A stretch of DNA of 64,000 bases from Aquanectria penicillioides (Eukaryota; Ascomycota; Sordariomycetes; Hypocreales; Nectriaceae): the NCBI GenBank assembly GCA_003415625.1, contig PYIU01000001.1, forward strand, positions 558,001 to 622,000. Reading direction: 5' to 3'. The notes beneath the pieces were generated by a model, which worked only from the letters and a program-made list of their open reading frames with translations, was not told the origin of the DNA and did no database searches. Of the stretch, positions 47,155 through 58,749 are shown one piece after another. How positions within the stretch are numbered: the stretch's first letter is position 1; each line of letters starts with the position of its first letter. Both the position numbers and the translations under genes were made by a program.

Positions 47155-49506
47155 TCCTGTGACCTCTTTCGGATAGAATCAAGATAGCCCAGTATTCAGT
47201 TACCTGTCGTATCGCGATTGAGCAATTGGTAGCTCTTATAAATCGGCCGTAGTTGAAAAAAAAAAGGATGTTGCGAATTACCGCTCTTGGTGGGTCAAAT
47301 TAGGCCGTATTTGAGGATTTGTCGCGGCCGTACGAGGGGTGTTGGGATAAATGCTGAATTGGTCTGATTATGGAAATTAGAGGAGCATGAGTTCAATCTC
47401 TTGTTGAGACGCTCAGCCCAAAACAGTCCAAAAAGATCTGGGGGAGGTCTAGGTGGTTCTTGAATATGATCAAGTTTCTACTTGCCCCTGGGGGATTATA
47501 ATCGCATTAGAGAGGTCACCCGACAAGCATAGCATCAATCCATGGAAGGGTTGAGGCTTGGAACCTAACTCAGCCCAGTCTTGAGGGATAAAATGCAAGT
47601 CCATCCACAAGGCTGAGCCCGTGCAACCATGAACACCAATGTGCCTTGGCATTTCATTGGGCGTCGTGCGCGACACTGATCGACAGACGGCAGCCAATTG
47701 CAGAGAAAGGCACCATTGTGCTAATGCCCAATCTCAGCCCGCATGTGCATTGTGATAAACGGACAAAAAAATGACCTTGATTTGTAGAGTGCCAATATCG
47801 TGCAAGTAGAAGCGATGTGATCTTTAATCGTAGTGCTAATGAATTCAACCATCTGAGATGCCATCTTCGTTAAGTATAAGTTTGCTGGGCGGAGCTACAA
47901 GGAGAAATTTGGATTGGAAAAATCATCAGTTTAAACTGAGATTCATTGGTACTGATTATCTTGTGTCGCATTATCGCAGAGAGACTGCGAGTAATTTAGA
48001 AGAAATTCTTTGACCAAGATTCCCTCTTCATGTCTGAAAGAGCGAATCCATCAGGGTCGAGTCCCGGAAGCTTAGGGTAAGTATACAAAAACCTAATACC
48101 TCTTATCAAAGCTGATATTTTAGATCCCTATCTAGCCTTACAACAGATCCTTGTGCGGTGATGCTTGAAAGGTATTTGCAGAGCCCTCTGACAATTACTG
48201 AAAGGTTGGCGACACTACACTCGAGCCGACCCAAAGTCCCCCCGAAGAAGTAGATTGCACTCAAATTCTCCCACTAGCTTGATATTTGATTGCGAAAAGA
48301 GGCTTCGGATTCGGGGCTACATGGCTTTGATGCTGCTGTCATTAATATGCGACGGAGCCATTTTTCATGGAAGTATCGAGTTATTCCTTTATTACTTTGC
48401 GTAACCGTATTGGGGGCTTTTTGATGCTCGAGTAAAAGAACAAGAGATTAGCAAGTTGTTCGATCGATTGAATTCTTATAATGAATGGTTTGAAGGTCGA
48501 GTGAAGATGCAAGTGATGTTTAGGAAGGAGGTCAAGGAGGAAGAATACTCACTGGGAAGAATTGGGTGAAAAACGGGTAGTCTTCTTGTTTTGGCTGGAC
48601 AAGGGTTCGATACGATTATTATTGTGCGTTCAGGATGGAAATATGTTGGGGTCTAGGCAGTCAATGTACGTAACTGGTAGCGAAATCGTAACACGTCCCA
48701 GAGTTGCCTGTCAGATGCTCCACTTTGACCAACCCTTCACTATCCCTTGCTTTCCCTGAAGTCATGTACAGTAATGCGATTTTTTCCAATCAGTGTCAAT
48801 GATTTTCAAGTCGATTCGGATAATATTACTTCTTTGGAATAGGGTTAAAATTGGTAATACTTGTGTTATGGATTGCGGGTCAGACAAGCAGATGCCACGC
48901 CAGGTCAAGACACACCTGCCACGAGTTCGTATGATGCCTAATTACCACGCCAACCTCAGTGTGAAATCAAATAACAATATGAAATCTTTATGGAGGCACC
49001 ACTGAATAAATATAACTTTCCATTCCATAATACACTGGTACATGCTCAGGCTCTCGTCCACGCACTGTGCTTGTGGGGTGATTGGCCCTAACACTCCTAA
49101 ACCCCCAATTAGATCAAGGCTGCAGTTGTATTCATCATCGGTTCTGTATCACAAGCTATTGAGACGTTTTCTAATGTGACTTAATACCTTCAAAATCATG
49201 ATTTCATCAAAAGAACGGTCAAATATTGATACTGATATCTTGTGGCCGATGGGTACATATGACGAAACATGGCAAGAGACCATAACCCAAATGTGAATTT
49301 GTTCAGCCATGGGAGTCCCAATCAGCCTTGTAAATAGCGAATTAATAGACCAGCGTATATGACGCATACATATTGAAATGGCTGTAACGCGTCGTCTCCG
49401 TTGCCTGCAGTCAGTGAACCACACCTGGGCGTCTCGCACCGTCCCCCCTTTCCCTCCTGGGCTTCTTCTCTTTTAACTATCCTTTTCCACCTATCGCAAA
49501 TCCAAA
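47155..49506. other. 2.3-kb gene-poor stretch
   Basis: Divergent upstream region between the zinc-finger gene and the proteasome paralogue. I examined both strands and found no gene or recognisable repeat, only short frames. The right end must contain the promoter of the proteasome gene. Confidence 0.5.
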
Positions 49507-50424
49507 ATGGACAATATCGTGGCTCGATACAGTCGGCAGACATTTTGCTACAGCGAGTCGAACCCAAATCACAACGAGGTAGGGTTCAATGAACCCATCC
49601 CAGGTCAAAACTTCGCTATGCCGCCGGTAGGGCAGGTGAGGCTTTTATCATCTCCTCCCCGTTCATAAATGGATGGATATAATGACCAACATCTCTTTAT
49701 CTAGCATTCTTCTTGGCTTCGTGCAGCGACAGACGACCAGTCTAACCCCGATTGCCCCATCAAAATCGCCCACGGAACGACGACCCTCGCCTTCTGCTTC
49801 CAAGGCGGCATTATTGTCGCGACGGACTCGAGAGGAACCGTCGGTAGCACAGTTGCCTCACAAACCGCGAAAAAGATCATCGAGATCAACTCTTGCTTGT
49901 TGGGGACCATTGCTGGGGGTGCTGCCGACTGTGCATATTGGCTAAGCTGGCTAGGTATGCAATGCCGACTGTATGAATTGCGTTATAATCGCCGCGTCTC
50001 TGTCGCAGCTGCGAGCAAGATGCTGGCTAATTTGATGTATCAATACAAAGGCCAAGGATTGAGCATGGGCACCATGTGTGCTGGCGTCACGAAGGAAGAA
50101 GGTCCGGCATTGTACTACATTGACTCCGATGGTACACGCATTGCCGGTAACCTCTTCTGCGTGGGCTCCGGCCAGACCTACGCCTATGGTGTTCTCGATG
50201 CAGGATACAAATATGGCTTGAGCGTGGAAGATGCGTTTGAATTGGCCCGTAGGAGTGTACTTGGTGCCACTCATCGAGACGCGTACACGGGCGGTAGCAT
50301 CAACATGTACCATGTGAAGGAGGAAGGATGGGTGAAGCACAGCTTTGTTGACACTAATCCACTATTCTGGGAGATAAAGCTTGAAAAGGGCGAGTTCTCA
50401 AATGTCACAAGTGATCTCAACTAG
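49507..50424 (+). CDS. Divergent 20S proteasome beta-5 subunit paralogue (PRE2/PSMB5-like)
   Basis: Threonine protease of the chymotrypsin-like site of the 20S core. Exons 49507-49635 and 49705-50424 give 849 nt, 282 residues, normal for fungal Pre2. The propeptide ends IKIAHG, and autocleavage would expose Thr1 (residue 68) of [20 protein letters not shown]. Catalytic Thr1, Asp17, Arg19, Lys33 and Asp166 are kept, so it should be active. The body is strongly Pre2-like ([54 protein letters not shown]). Compared with canonical fungal/yeast beta-5 (recalled), the usually invariant S1-pocket and active-site zone is changed: A20G, A22V, N/A24S, V31A, M45I and S169T. Such divergence suggests a second, specialised copy rather than the housekeeping gene. 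In other fungi extra beta-5 copies serve as self-resistance to proteasome inhibitors; the role here is inferred. Confidence 0.92.
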
Positions 50425-51067
50425 GAGCTATGAAATCCAAAGACGACATGACTTTAGGACCTTGCGTTTTTTGGAATCAGCAGAGGCCGTTAAATGACCT
50501 CTGGCAGCTTTATTTCAATATCTATTGGAAGTCAAATCTTTCTTTCTTCCTATATCTTGAGTTCTCGCTCTATGGTGTCTGATTTCTCTCCTTTTATTCG
50601 CTCTTGCTATTAGATGGGCAAAATTCAAGTTGCACTGATGAACCTTTCCATCCGGGCATTTTATGAAACATTAGCCGTTCAAAGTACGAATAGTGTGGAG
50701 CTCGCTAAGTTTGGTTCTCGTGACGATCATTAACACATCTAGGCGCGTGATTTGCTGTTTTGAGAGGATGCGCACTACCCACTGCGATCCTAACGTAGCA
50801 GTCATGATTTATTTGGGGTATCCTAACATGAGCAAAGATCATTTATCCTTGCTAGCTGCAATTTCTCAATGAAGTGGATGGGGAAATCACTAGCGCTTAA
50901 CCTAGTGTCATGCTTCGTGGAGGGCTGGAAAATGTTACAGTTCATCGGGCGGAGCTCATCCGAAGTCCCCACCGGAGGATGTGGATGCGTGCAACTATAA
51001 ACATGGTGGTCACTACGTAGGTAGATATTGCATATAGAGTCATTGAGTCACCAACAAGACGATTACC
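50425..51067. other. Intergenic stretch
   Basis: 3' flank of the proteasome gene and promoter of the second aldo/keto reductase. No gene seen. Confidence 0.5.
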
Positions 51068-52243
51068 ATGGCAGATTTACCCAACATTACCCTCGAATGC
51101 GGCGTGAAGATTCCTATGGTGAGCATCTATTGTTAATATTTGCGGTCGGCTTTCTTTTACCATATATCTTTATCACGATGATGCCATGGTGCATGGCCAA
51201 GGCTAACACAACTGCTCATTTCATCAGATAAGAGAATATTGTCTGACATTTTGTAGCTTGCTTATGGAACTGGAACATTGTGGTTTAAGGATGCCAATAG
51301 CGAGATCGATAATAGGCTTGTTGAGGGTATCAAAGCCGCAATTCAGGCTGGGTACCGTCACCTAGATGGAGCCCAAAGTGAGTGATTGAGCACATATTAA
51401 TCCCAAGAACTCCTTTTAAAAAGAATTTTACTAATGGTTTGATTTATCGTTTAGTGTACAATACGGAAAGCGAACTGGGATTAGCTCTCGAGCAATCAGG
51501 TGTTCCTCGAAATGAGATTTTTCTGACCACAAAGGCTAAAGGTCTTGAAAACGTCGAAGCAGCTCTAGAAGAGAGTCTCGTAAAATTAAGAACTCATTAC
51601 GTCGATTTGTGCGTGTTCAGATGCCCTATCTCTTCCCTAGGATTGAGGCTGAAAATATTGATGTCGCAGGTATCTGATTCATTCTCCATTCTCTGCATCC
51701 TCTCCAAAAGAATTGCAGTCCACATGGCGCGGCATGGAACGATGCATTGAGCGAGGGTTGGCGCGTCATATTGGCGTCTCCAACTTTGCCATAGTGCATC
51801 TTGAGAGTGTGCTTGAAATTGCTACCATCAAGCCAGCCGTCAATCAAATTGAAATCCATCCGTATCTGCAACAGCCTCAGCTCATAGCATATCTCAAACA
51901 GCACACCATTGCGATTGAGGGCTTTGCTCCCCTAACGACGCTAGTGAGGGTTAAGTCCGGCCCAGCTGATAACATTTGTCGGCAACTCTCGACGAAGTAT
52001 GGTGTTAGCGAGTCGTCGATTCTTCTTAGGTGGGCTATTGACCAAGGGATTGCCGTTATAACTACGAGTGGAAAGGTGAGCAGGTTAGAGAATTACTTGA
52101 GAGAAGTGCCGTCATTTATGCTAGAGGATGATGAGATAGTAGAAATTAGCCAAGTGTCGAGAGACGTGTACCACAGGGGTTTCTTTGCCGAAGAATTTCT
52201 GGCTGTGGAAAAGCAAGAAATGCGATTGAGGCCTAAGGTTTGA
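51068..52243 (+). CDS. Aldo/keto reductase (AKR3-like)
   Basis: NADPH-dependent reductase, TIM barrel. Exons 51068-51118, 51257-51377, 51455-51608 and 51670-52243 sum to 900 nt, 299 residues. Catalytic tetrad visible: Asp and Tyr in RHLDGAQMYNTESELGLAL, Lys in FLTTKAKGLENVE, His in YLIHSPFSASSPKELQSTW. Further blocks: RHIGVSNFAIVHLESVLEI, VNQIEIHPYLQQPQLIAYLK, IEGFAPLTTLVRVKSGPAD, and the NADP-contact IDQGIAVITTSGKVSRLENY. Unlike the first reductase in the window it belongs to the xylose/aldose-reductase-like branch. It sits downstream of the proteasome paralogue on the same strand with a 643-bp gap, so co-regulation is possible. Substrate unknown. Confidence 0.92.
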
Positions 52244-52914
52244 GGTGTTTACATGGAACATCGGTAGCAATTAAGCTAACATCCACCTAATCAAAATCTC
52301 CTGCCCTGGACCAGGTCATTTCACCAGATTCTCAATGCAGACCCTATTGAACAAAGACCCCCACACCCTGTTGGCTGTGATCCAATGCAGCACTTTGATA
52401 TCTAGTCCGAACGTGAGGGAGGGGACTAGCGGAACGTGATGGGCAGGGGGGTTCGACCCACTCGAATACAGTCATATTATCCGTTATCTGGGCTCGTAGC
52501 AACTAATCTTTAGTCTATACATTCCTAATAAATTTAACCGGTTCGAATAGAGAGGGGCTCGCGTGGCGTGACGGATGAAGCACCCACCGACAATGACGAC
52601 CAACAACCACCAACACCGACCAACCACGACCGACAACGACCGACAACGGCCAACAAACTTCGTTCTGCCCGCATCTACCTGCAATACCCTTGCCCGGGGA
52701 AGCTTCCGGGCCCCTCGAACTACCAGCCCGCGACCAATGAGATTAGTCTGCGAGGCGAGATGTTCTGCTCCCCGTGTGCACTTATGTTGCTTCTTAGCGA
52801 TGAGGTGCTGTTATAAACCAGGACAACTCACTGTCTGTCAGTTTAATAAGTTGTGCACCTACATTTTCCCCCACCCTGTGGTTCCTGCTACACGCTGCTG
52901 TCGTCCGAGAAAGA
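52244..52914. other. Intergenic stretch with a low-complexity block
   Basis: Includes a CCAACAACGACC-like low-complexity block at about 52585-52660 and the promoter of the methyltransferase gene. No gene supported. Confidence 0.5.
52585..52660. repeat. Degenerate CAACGACC tandem block
   Basis: Short units of the type ACGACC/ACAACG are repeated with variation over about 75 bp, producing Asn/Asp/Thr-rich frames on both strands. Probably replication-slippage sequence. Confidence 0.7.
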
Positions 52915-54553
52915 ATGGCTCAGACACCGCCCGTCGCTCCGGAGTCAGTCCCGGCTGACACCCAGACTCCTCCGACCCAGTCGTCCCCCACCGGGACCGA
53001 GATCAACCCGCTGTCTCCGAACCTGGCAGGACAAGCGACCCTACAGGTCGACAATGTGAGGGGGGTCTTTAATTGAGTGTTTCATGATCCCCAACGACCG
53101 ACATTGACGCGTTACCTTGTCTAGGACCCTGAACACAACAGTGCCTATGCTGCTTCGTGAGTCTGGTCTTACCAGAAGCTAGAATGGTGTATATTTAACA
53201 GGTTCACCAGCGAGGCATCTTCCAGCTACCTCTCATCGCTCAACTCTAGTATTTTAAACTACAAGTAGGTCCATCTGCAGACCCGGCCACCCAACAGGGC
53301 AAATTCGTATTAACTTTTCATAGGTACGAGGTTCGTGTCGGGATGACTGAGCATAATGCTGCTAGAGTTTTAACTGGTACTAACTGGAAAACCTAGAACG
53401 GCCGCCGTTATCATTCATTCCGGGAGGGTGCGTATCTGGTGGTAAGCTTTCGCCCAACACAACATCGGCTGGCACCTGGTGGCTAGAAGCTAGGATAGCT
53501 AGGAAAGCCAAAATCGTCATCAGTGAAGCTAATATGCCTTTCATACGACTTTATAGCCTAACGACGAGGAGGAGCAGGACCGTATGGACTTGGCACACCA
53601 CATCTACAGTCTACTCATCGGGGGAGAGCTTTTCCTCGCCCCTATTGGTAATAACCCGCAGCGCGTCCTTGACCTGGGCACCGGCACCGGCATCTGGGCC
53701 ATGGACTTTGCAGAGTCAGACTCGTCAAAAAAAGACCCTTGAAGATGAAATAGCTCCTGATTTTTGACGTATAGCCAATACCCCTCAGCCGAGGTCATCG
53801 GCACCGATCTGAGCCCTATTCAGCCCAAGTGGTACGACATTCCCGCATTTAATGCCTCTTGGTTCAAACAACGCTCATCTGGAAACAGGACACCACCTAA
53901 CTGCATGTTCGAGGTTGATGACTTCGAACAGGATTGGGTCTACCGCAAGAAGTTCGACTACATCCATGCCCGCGAGCTGGGAGGATGCGTCGCCAATCAC
54001 GAGCAGCTCTTCCGCCGAACCTTTGAGCATCTGGCCCCCGGCGGCTACTTAGAGATGCAGGCTGTTTATCCCCGCTTCCTCTCTGACGATGACACGGCAA
54101 AGCTGGCAAAGGATGCTCAGTTCTGGATTGCTAACATATGCGAGGGTGCGTGCAAGTTTGGAAAGCCCCTCGACTCAGCACCCCAGTGGCTGGACAAGAT
54201 GCAAGCCGCCGGATTCGTCGAGGTCCAGCAAGAGATTCGCAAGGTTTGTCCTCTCAATCTACGCCCTTATCTGGTTGTCTGAATATTTGGGACCTGAACG
54301 CTTAGAAAACACACAGATCCCCTATGGCGCCTGGCCGAAAGATCCGATACTCAAGGAGATCGGCAAGCACGCCCTCATCCAGGAGCAACAGGTCATCGAT
54401 TCGTATACGCCTGGTATCTTCTCTCGCGTACTTGGTTGGGAAGAGGCGGAAATCCAGATCCTCACCGCTAAGGTGAAAAATGACCTCAAGAACCCGGCCA
54501 TACATCTCTATGTTCCTACTTACTTCGTCTGGGGCAAGAAGCCGGAGGCATGA
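52915..54553 (+). CDS. LaeA-like SAM-dependent methyltransferase, nine exons with a 7-nt micro-exon
   Basis: Class I methyltransferase similar to fungal LaeA/TAM-type proteins. Exons: 52915-53055, 53125-53156, 53202-53264, 53324-53330, 53397-53441, 53557-53714, 53775-53831, 53889-54243, 54317-54553; sum 1,095 nt, 364 residues. The SAM-binding loop is RVLDLGTGTGIWAMDFA, followed by the acidic ribose strand VIGTDLSPIQPKW. Other blocks: YKYENGRRYHSFREGAYLVP, FEVDDFEQDWVYRKKFDYIH, ARELGGCVANHEQL, FEHLAPGGYLEMQAV, and a C-terminal PIYGAWPKDP-type element (IPYGAWPKDPILKEIGKHAL). The start sits at the ATG of GAATGGCT. Exon 4 (7 nt) supplies the codons that make KYE; its downstream intron carries a perfect ACTAAC branch site. 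The N-terminus is disordered Pro/Thr-rich. Substrate (small molecule or protein) unknown. Confidence 0.9.
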
Positions 54554-54924
54554 ACGTGATGTATGTCGTGATGAACATTTTCATGAGCGATGCATTTTCC
54601 TGTATTTGATTCCAACCAATGTCTAGTGGCCGTCTTGACGTTCTGGGTACATGTAACGACCGACGTTCTATTTGGTTGGCTCGGCCATCATGACCCGTTG
54701 CCAGTGATCCTGGACCGGCATGACGCAGGGCCCATTCCAAGGACCCCACACCCGGCTTAGGAAAGATTGGGCTCGGAACAAACTTGCGGACATGTTTGCT
54801 CATGTTCGGCAATTCTGACCACCCAGAACGAGCGCCATGACTTGTTATAGCCATAAGGAATGCTACCCAGAGACTATCTCTTTCTACCTACATTTCCCAC
54901 CGGGTAATAATCAACCGGTTGGGT

Positions 54925-54956
54925 TCTCTCTCTCTCTCTCTCTCTCCCTCTCTCCC
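54925..54956. repeat. CT dinucleotide microsatellite
   Basis: A run of TC/CT units with a few interruptions (CCC) near its end. Confidence 0.9.
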
Positions 54957-56328
54957 CAAGGCGTCTGGACGATGAAAGAAACAACAATATACTACTTAAC
55001 GTACGTGGCCCGCTTTTGCTATACTACTATATACAAGAGTGCCAAGCGATTGTCAATTGGCGAAACCATCAGGAAGCAACTCTGGGCCCTGTTATTAGTA
55101 ATGTACAACACAGTGCTTTTCATTGGCTAAAGCATGTCCAGAGCGTAGAGTCCCTATGACCGAATTCAATTAAAACCCTTCAGCCCACTAGCTTGATATT
55201 GAATATTGCAGCATACTTCTAGGAAGAAGCTGGAGGAAGGTTGACTGTCACACTCTTGCCTCGGACTGGAGCTTTGAGCCTTTACTCAGACCTGTATAAT
55301 GATTTGAGGGATATAAGAAGGATCTTAGGACTAGCTAGACTATTGTAAACGCTAAACAGAATAAAACCAGCCGATCCGGAAACGAGGGTGTCTAGAAACC
55401 TTCTGGAAGTTCAGTAATAAGGTTTCCTCCCTACGGAAGGCCAACAAGAAACTAGCACAAGCGAAGCCCTCGTAAAAGAAAACCCAATCCAGTCAAAAAG
55501 AAGGAGCTCATATATCACCACTTGAACAACCAGGCCGGTGTTTCCCATTTCGAAACCCTTAGGAGCAAAGCTAAATAAAGACTAATTGCAGAGCTGATTG
55601 GTAGTGCAATCACCACCCACCAGCAGCCAAGGCAGCCGATGTCCTAAGATGAGATGAAAGAACCGGCTGATTCCTTTACCCAGTAATCATGGTAAATAAA
55701 AGCTGAGAACGGAACTATATCCAATGCCCACTAGCGAGAGCTGGATAGGCAAGCTGGACAGGTCGAAGATACTTGGTCGGTTAGCTAACATCAAAAATCT
55801 TCCATGGATGGTCAAATGTCTGATACACCAGTTACTAGAGACTTCAATTCATTTAACAGCAGTTTGGGTGGGCATAGCTCCTGCGGCAAGTTTGAGCGCT
55901 CCCGTTGGCAGTTCAGTGACTACCTCACCAGAAATCATCATGCGTGCACCGCTGAGGGACGGCATAAACAAGGCTCCCAACAAGGCTGATAATGTTAGCT
56001 GAGTACACATCTATACTACTCTACTCGAGCATTGATTTTCTTTGTTCAATCACAAGCACGATGGACCTAGGCAGTCGCATGTACCTCCTTATAGTAGACT
56101 CCATCTTCGATTTGAAAATTTGTCGATCAACCAGCTGATGGCAAGTTTCTCGGTCTCACGGCACTGATGGATACAGATAACCTTACTGCAATATCATTAC
56201 GAAGGAGTTATCGGTTTATTAGTCCATGTTGTTTGTTACACAAATACTCAGGATTTTCTGTTAATTAACGCGATTTATTGAATGACAAGGTCATTTCTGA
56301 CACTTCGGCACATCAACAGCCCTAATCC

Positions 56329-56632
56329 GGCCTTGGGAGGGGTTCATGCATGCATAGCACTGCTGTGGCAACACCACAGCGCCTCAAGTGCCCTCATCTG
56401 GGTTTTCGCTAATAGAGGATACGTGGTCGTATTCACTAATATAGATGCTTCTAAAAATGTGTTCGAACTTGATAGGTCAAACCAAAGAATGATAGCACAC
56501 CGGATGTGGCATCGCCTTCACATCGGCCAGACAGCAACAACAGTCGGTCTTGAGGGAAGTTCATGCATGCATTACAGCGCGGTAGCGATACTGCAGCGCC
56601 TCAACACCCCTAATCTGGATCTTTACGAAGGG
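56329..56632. repeat. Imperfect direct repeat (~80 bp units, ~220 bp apart)
   Basis: Segments 56329-56412 and 56549-56632 share GTTCATGCATGCAT, then CAGCGCCTCAA and a CCC-TAATCTGG-like end in the same order and spacing, with about one quarter of positions different. In translation one copy gives VHACIALLWQHHSASSALIW, and the other gives a similar run only in another frame and with a stop. It therefore looks like an old duplication of a once-coding or mobile sequence. Confidence 0.6.
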
Positions 56633-58485
56633 TCCCTCGCTGCACTGTTCGCATATCTGCCGTCAGAGTCTCTCCGCGAGGTTTCACTCGAAGAAGGTCA
56701 TGGGAAATTCGGAATTAAAGTATACCCTCAACATCATAGAGCTTTCCTTTGTGGGTAATTCACGAACTCGAGCGGATTTAGCTCTCGAAATCGGATGTCA
56801 ACCCGAGAAGACTCGTGTAGACTTTGAGAATTCGTTTAAGGCGGAGTGGCATGCTTTTGCTAAGGAATCGAAGCAAGCAGCCGAAATTTTCTAGTTCCAT
56901 CAAGCTTCAAGATCCATAAAAGAGAAGAAACGTAATCTCCAATCTTAATTCTTCTCTCCTGGCGAAAATGGACCATTGCCAAGCTCGTGTTGAAAGATGT
57001 ACTCAAGTGTCATTTGAAACAATCATGTCACATCTTGTAACGGTCAGCTGTCAATCAAGATAGATAGATTCTATTGATAGCTCAGAAGTGACATCACTAT
57101 ATTGGCTAGCAAGCTACAAAATCGGTCCTACCCGAATCCCGGGTCTTAAATGCCGGATTGGTCACGCGCAATACTGACCCTGAAATGATGTCACAACGCC
57201 GCCCAATACACACAAACAAGCGCCAAGTGATCATTGATTCACTTCTCATTCATTTTCAAGTCATTGACTACACTAAAAGGTCCTAGTGCCGCACGACGCA
57301 GACCTCCCATGTGAATCCCAGACGCAATTGCGTCGACCAGTACAGTAAAACCTGAATGGCAAAAATGATGTCAACTTCAATCAAGGAAGTCGCCTCTCCT
57401 TTAAGGCCTTTGAATCTGACCCCTGTTACAAGTGATTACCACATGCCTGCAGAAAGGTACACTTCAAAGAGTGCATCAAGTGTCCTGATGCATGCTATTT
57501 CTTCAAAAGTTAGTTGGAGATGCCGGTGATCAAATACCCCCAGAAGGTACTTTTGTAGTCTAAAAGTAAGCATATTAAAGGCGCCAAGTCCCTTGTCCTG
57601 CCTCAGAGCAAGTCGGCTTCCCTGAGTCGATCCGTGGGTCAGACATGGTGTCAGTACTGGAATGGCACTTTTTCCATGAATCTTTGTCATTCTAACCAGC
57701 CAGAGAATTTTGTCGAGACTTCAATTTTTTCATGTCTACAGCCAATCGTTAGATAATTATCTAATTGTCAGTCAGTAGATGTACTCTAGCATCTCGGTGA
57801 ATCCTCACACAGCATGATGGGTAATGCCGCTTTCGTGTGAGCAACAGCATTGCAGGGAGGAAGAGGCCTCCTGAATGGCAGATATGTGAGATTTGGGCAA
57901 ATCAAACTTGATCGTTTGCTTGATCGTGGGGGTCTATTTGCTTTTTGGCTGCAGCAAGCTCACACCTGGCTTGCGCTAAGCTGGCGATTTTTGTAAGATG
58001 CTACGGTGCCATTAGTCCTTTGACATAAAAATAGATTTTCCGCATCTTAGATGTCATATAATTTCTTGGCATTCGAGCAGGGCATGCAATTAACTGGCTG
58101 AGACCAGCTTCAGAGTATATCTAAACCACATCTAGGTTACATGGCAACAAAAATCCCTTCAAATATTACCTTTGATAGAATTACTTCGTAGCATCTGCGT
58201 CAGCAAACAGAATGTTTGTCATCACTTTGACTTTGCACAGCCACCTATGTGGACGGCTAGCACGCAAAGGATTAATTGCCTACCCCGTGATGTCATTTCG
58301 GAAATTAAATACGAAGGCCCGAGACCTTAATATACTTCTAACATGCCACGTCACCAACATTCAACCTCTGGCCGCAAGTCTATATTTCCAATCAGCATTA
58401 CCCAACTGACTTTAACTCCCCCGTTTTATACCTTAGAAATCAACCCACCAAACGAAACCGTTTTAAACTTCACTATTTTTTCAGC

Positions 58486-58749
58486 ATGAAGGCGTCAATG
58501 GCAATCCTGGTAACCTTTGTGGGTTACGTTATGGCTGCCCAAACCTGGGACTCAAGTTGTCCGTCGCTTGAAGGAGCAATTTCCGATTGCATCTTTGAGG
58601 AGTGCGAAGAAAGCGGATGCTCTGCTGGAGAAACCTGTTGCCCCAAACCGTGTGGAGGAAGCTGGGTTAGTCTTCCTTTCCTGTTCGGTCTTACAGTCAT
58701 CCTAACAGAATAGTGCCTCACATTGCCAGAGGCAACCCCATCATCTTGA
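58486..58749 (+). CDS. Small secreted eight-cysteine protein
   Basis: Two exons, 58486-58665 and 58714-58749, encode 71 residues; the 48-bp GT-AG intron ends exactly at an in-frame TAG that would otherwise terminate the reading. Signal peptide MKASMAILVTFVGYVMAA, mature part of about 53 residues. Eight cysteines occur in the order SSC, SDC, EEC, SGC, TCC, KPC and GSWC, giving the pattern CPKPCGGSWC near the end, reminiscent of WAP-type or other knotted small proteins. Without splicing the last cysteine is lost and the peptide would end in a hydrophobic tail. A weak TATA-like TTTTATACC lies 60 bp upstream. Function unknown: an effector-like or antimicrobial role is conceivable, but no family is recognised. 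Confidence 0.72.

Larger units (their letters stand above)
54554..58485. other. Almost 4-kb gene-poor region
   Basis: Contains a CT microsatellite, a diverged 80-bp direct repeat at 56.3-56.6 kb and AT-rich filler. The 55.1-56.0 kb segment has the texture of an old transposon relic, but I recognise no transposase, reverse transcriptase or terminal repeats. No gene supported. Confidence 0.5.

Noticed and set aside
52445..52465. T-arm-like GGGTTCGACCC
   Set aside because: No complementary acceptor stem or anticodon arm can be placed at tRNA distances on either strand.
54837..56030. Possible retrotransposon or transposase fragments
   Set aside because: Texture is suggestive, but no catalytic motif, long terminal repeat, inverted repeat or target duplication could be identified by eye.
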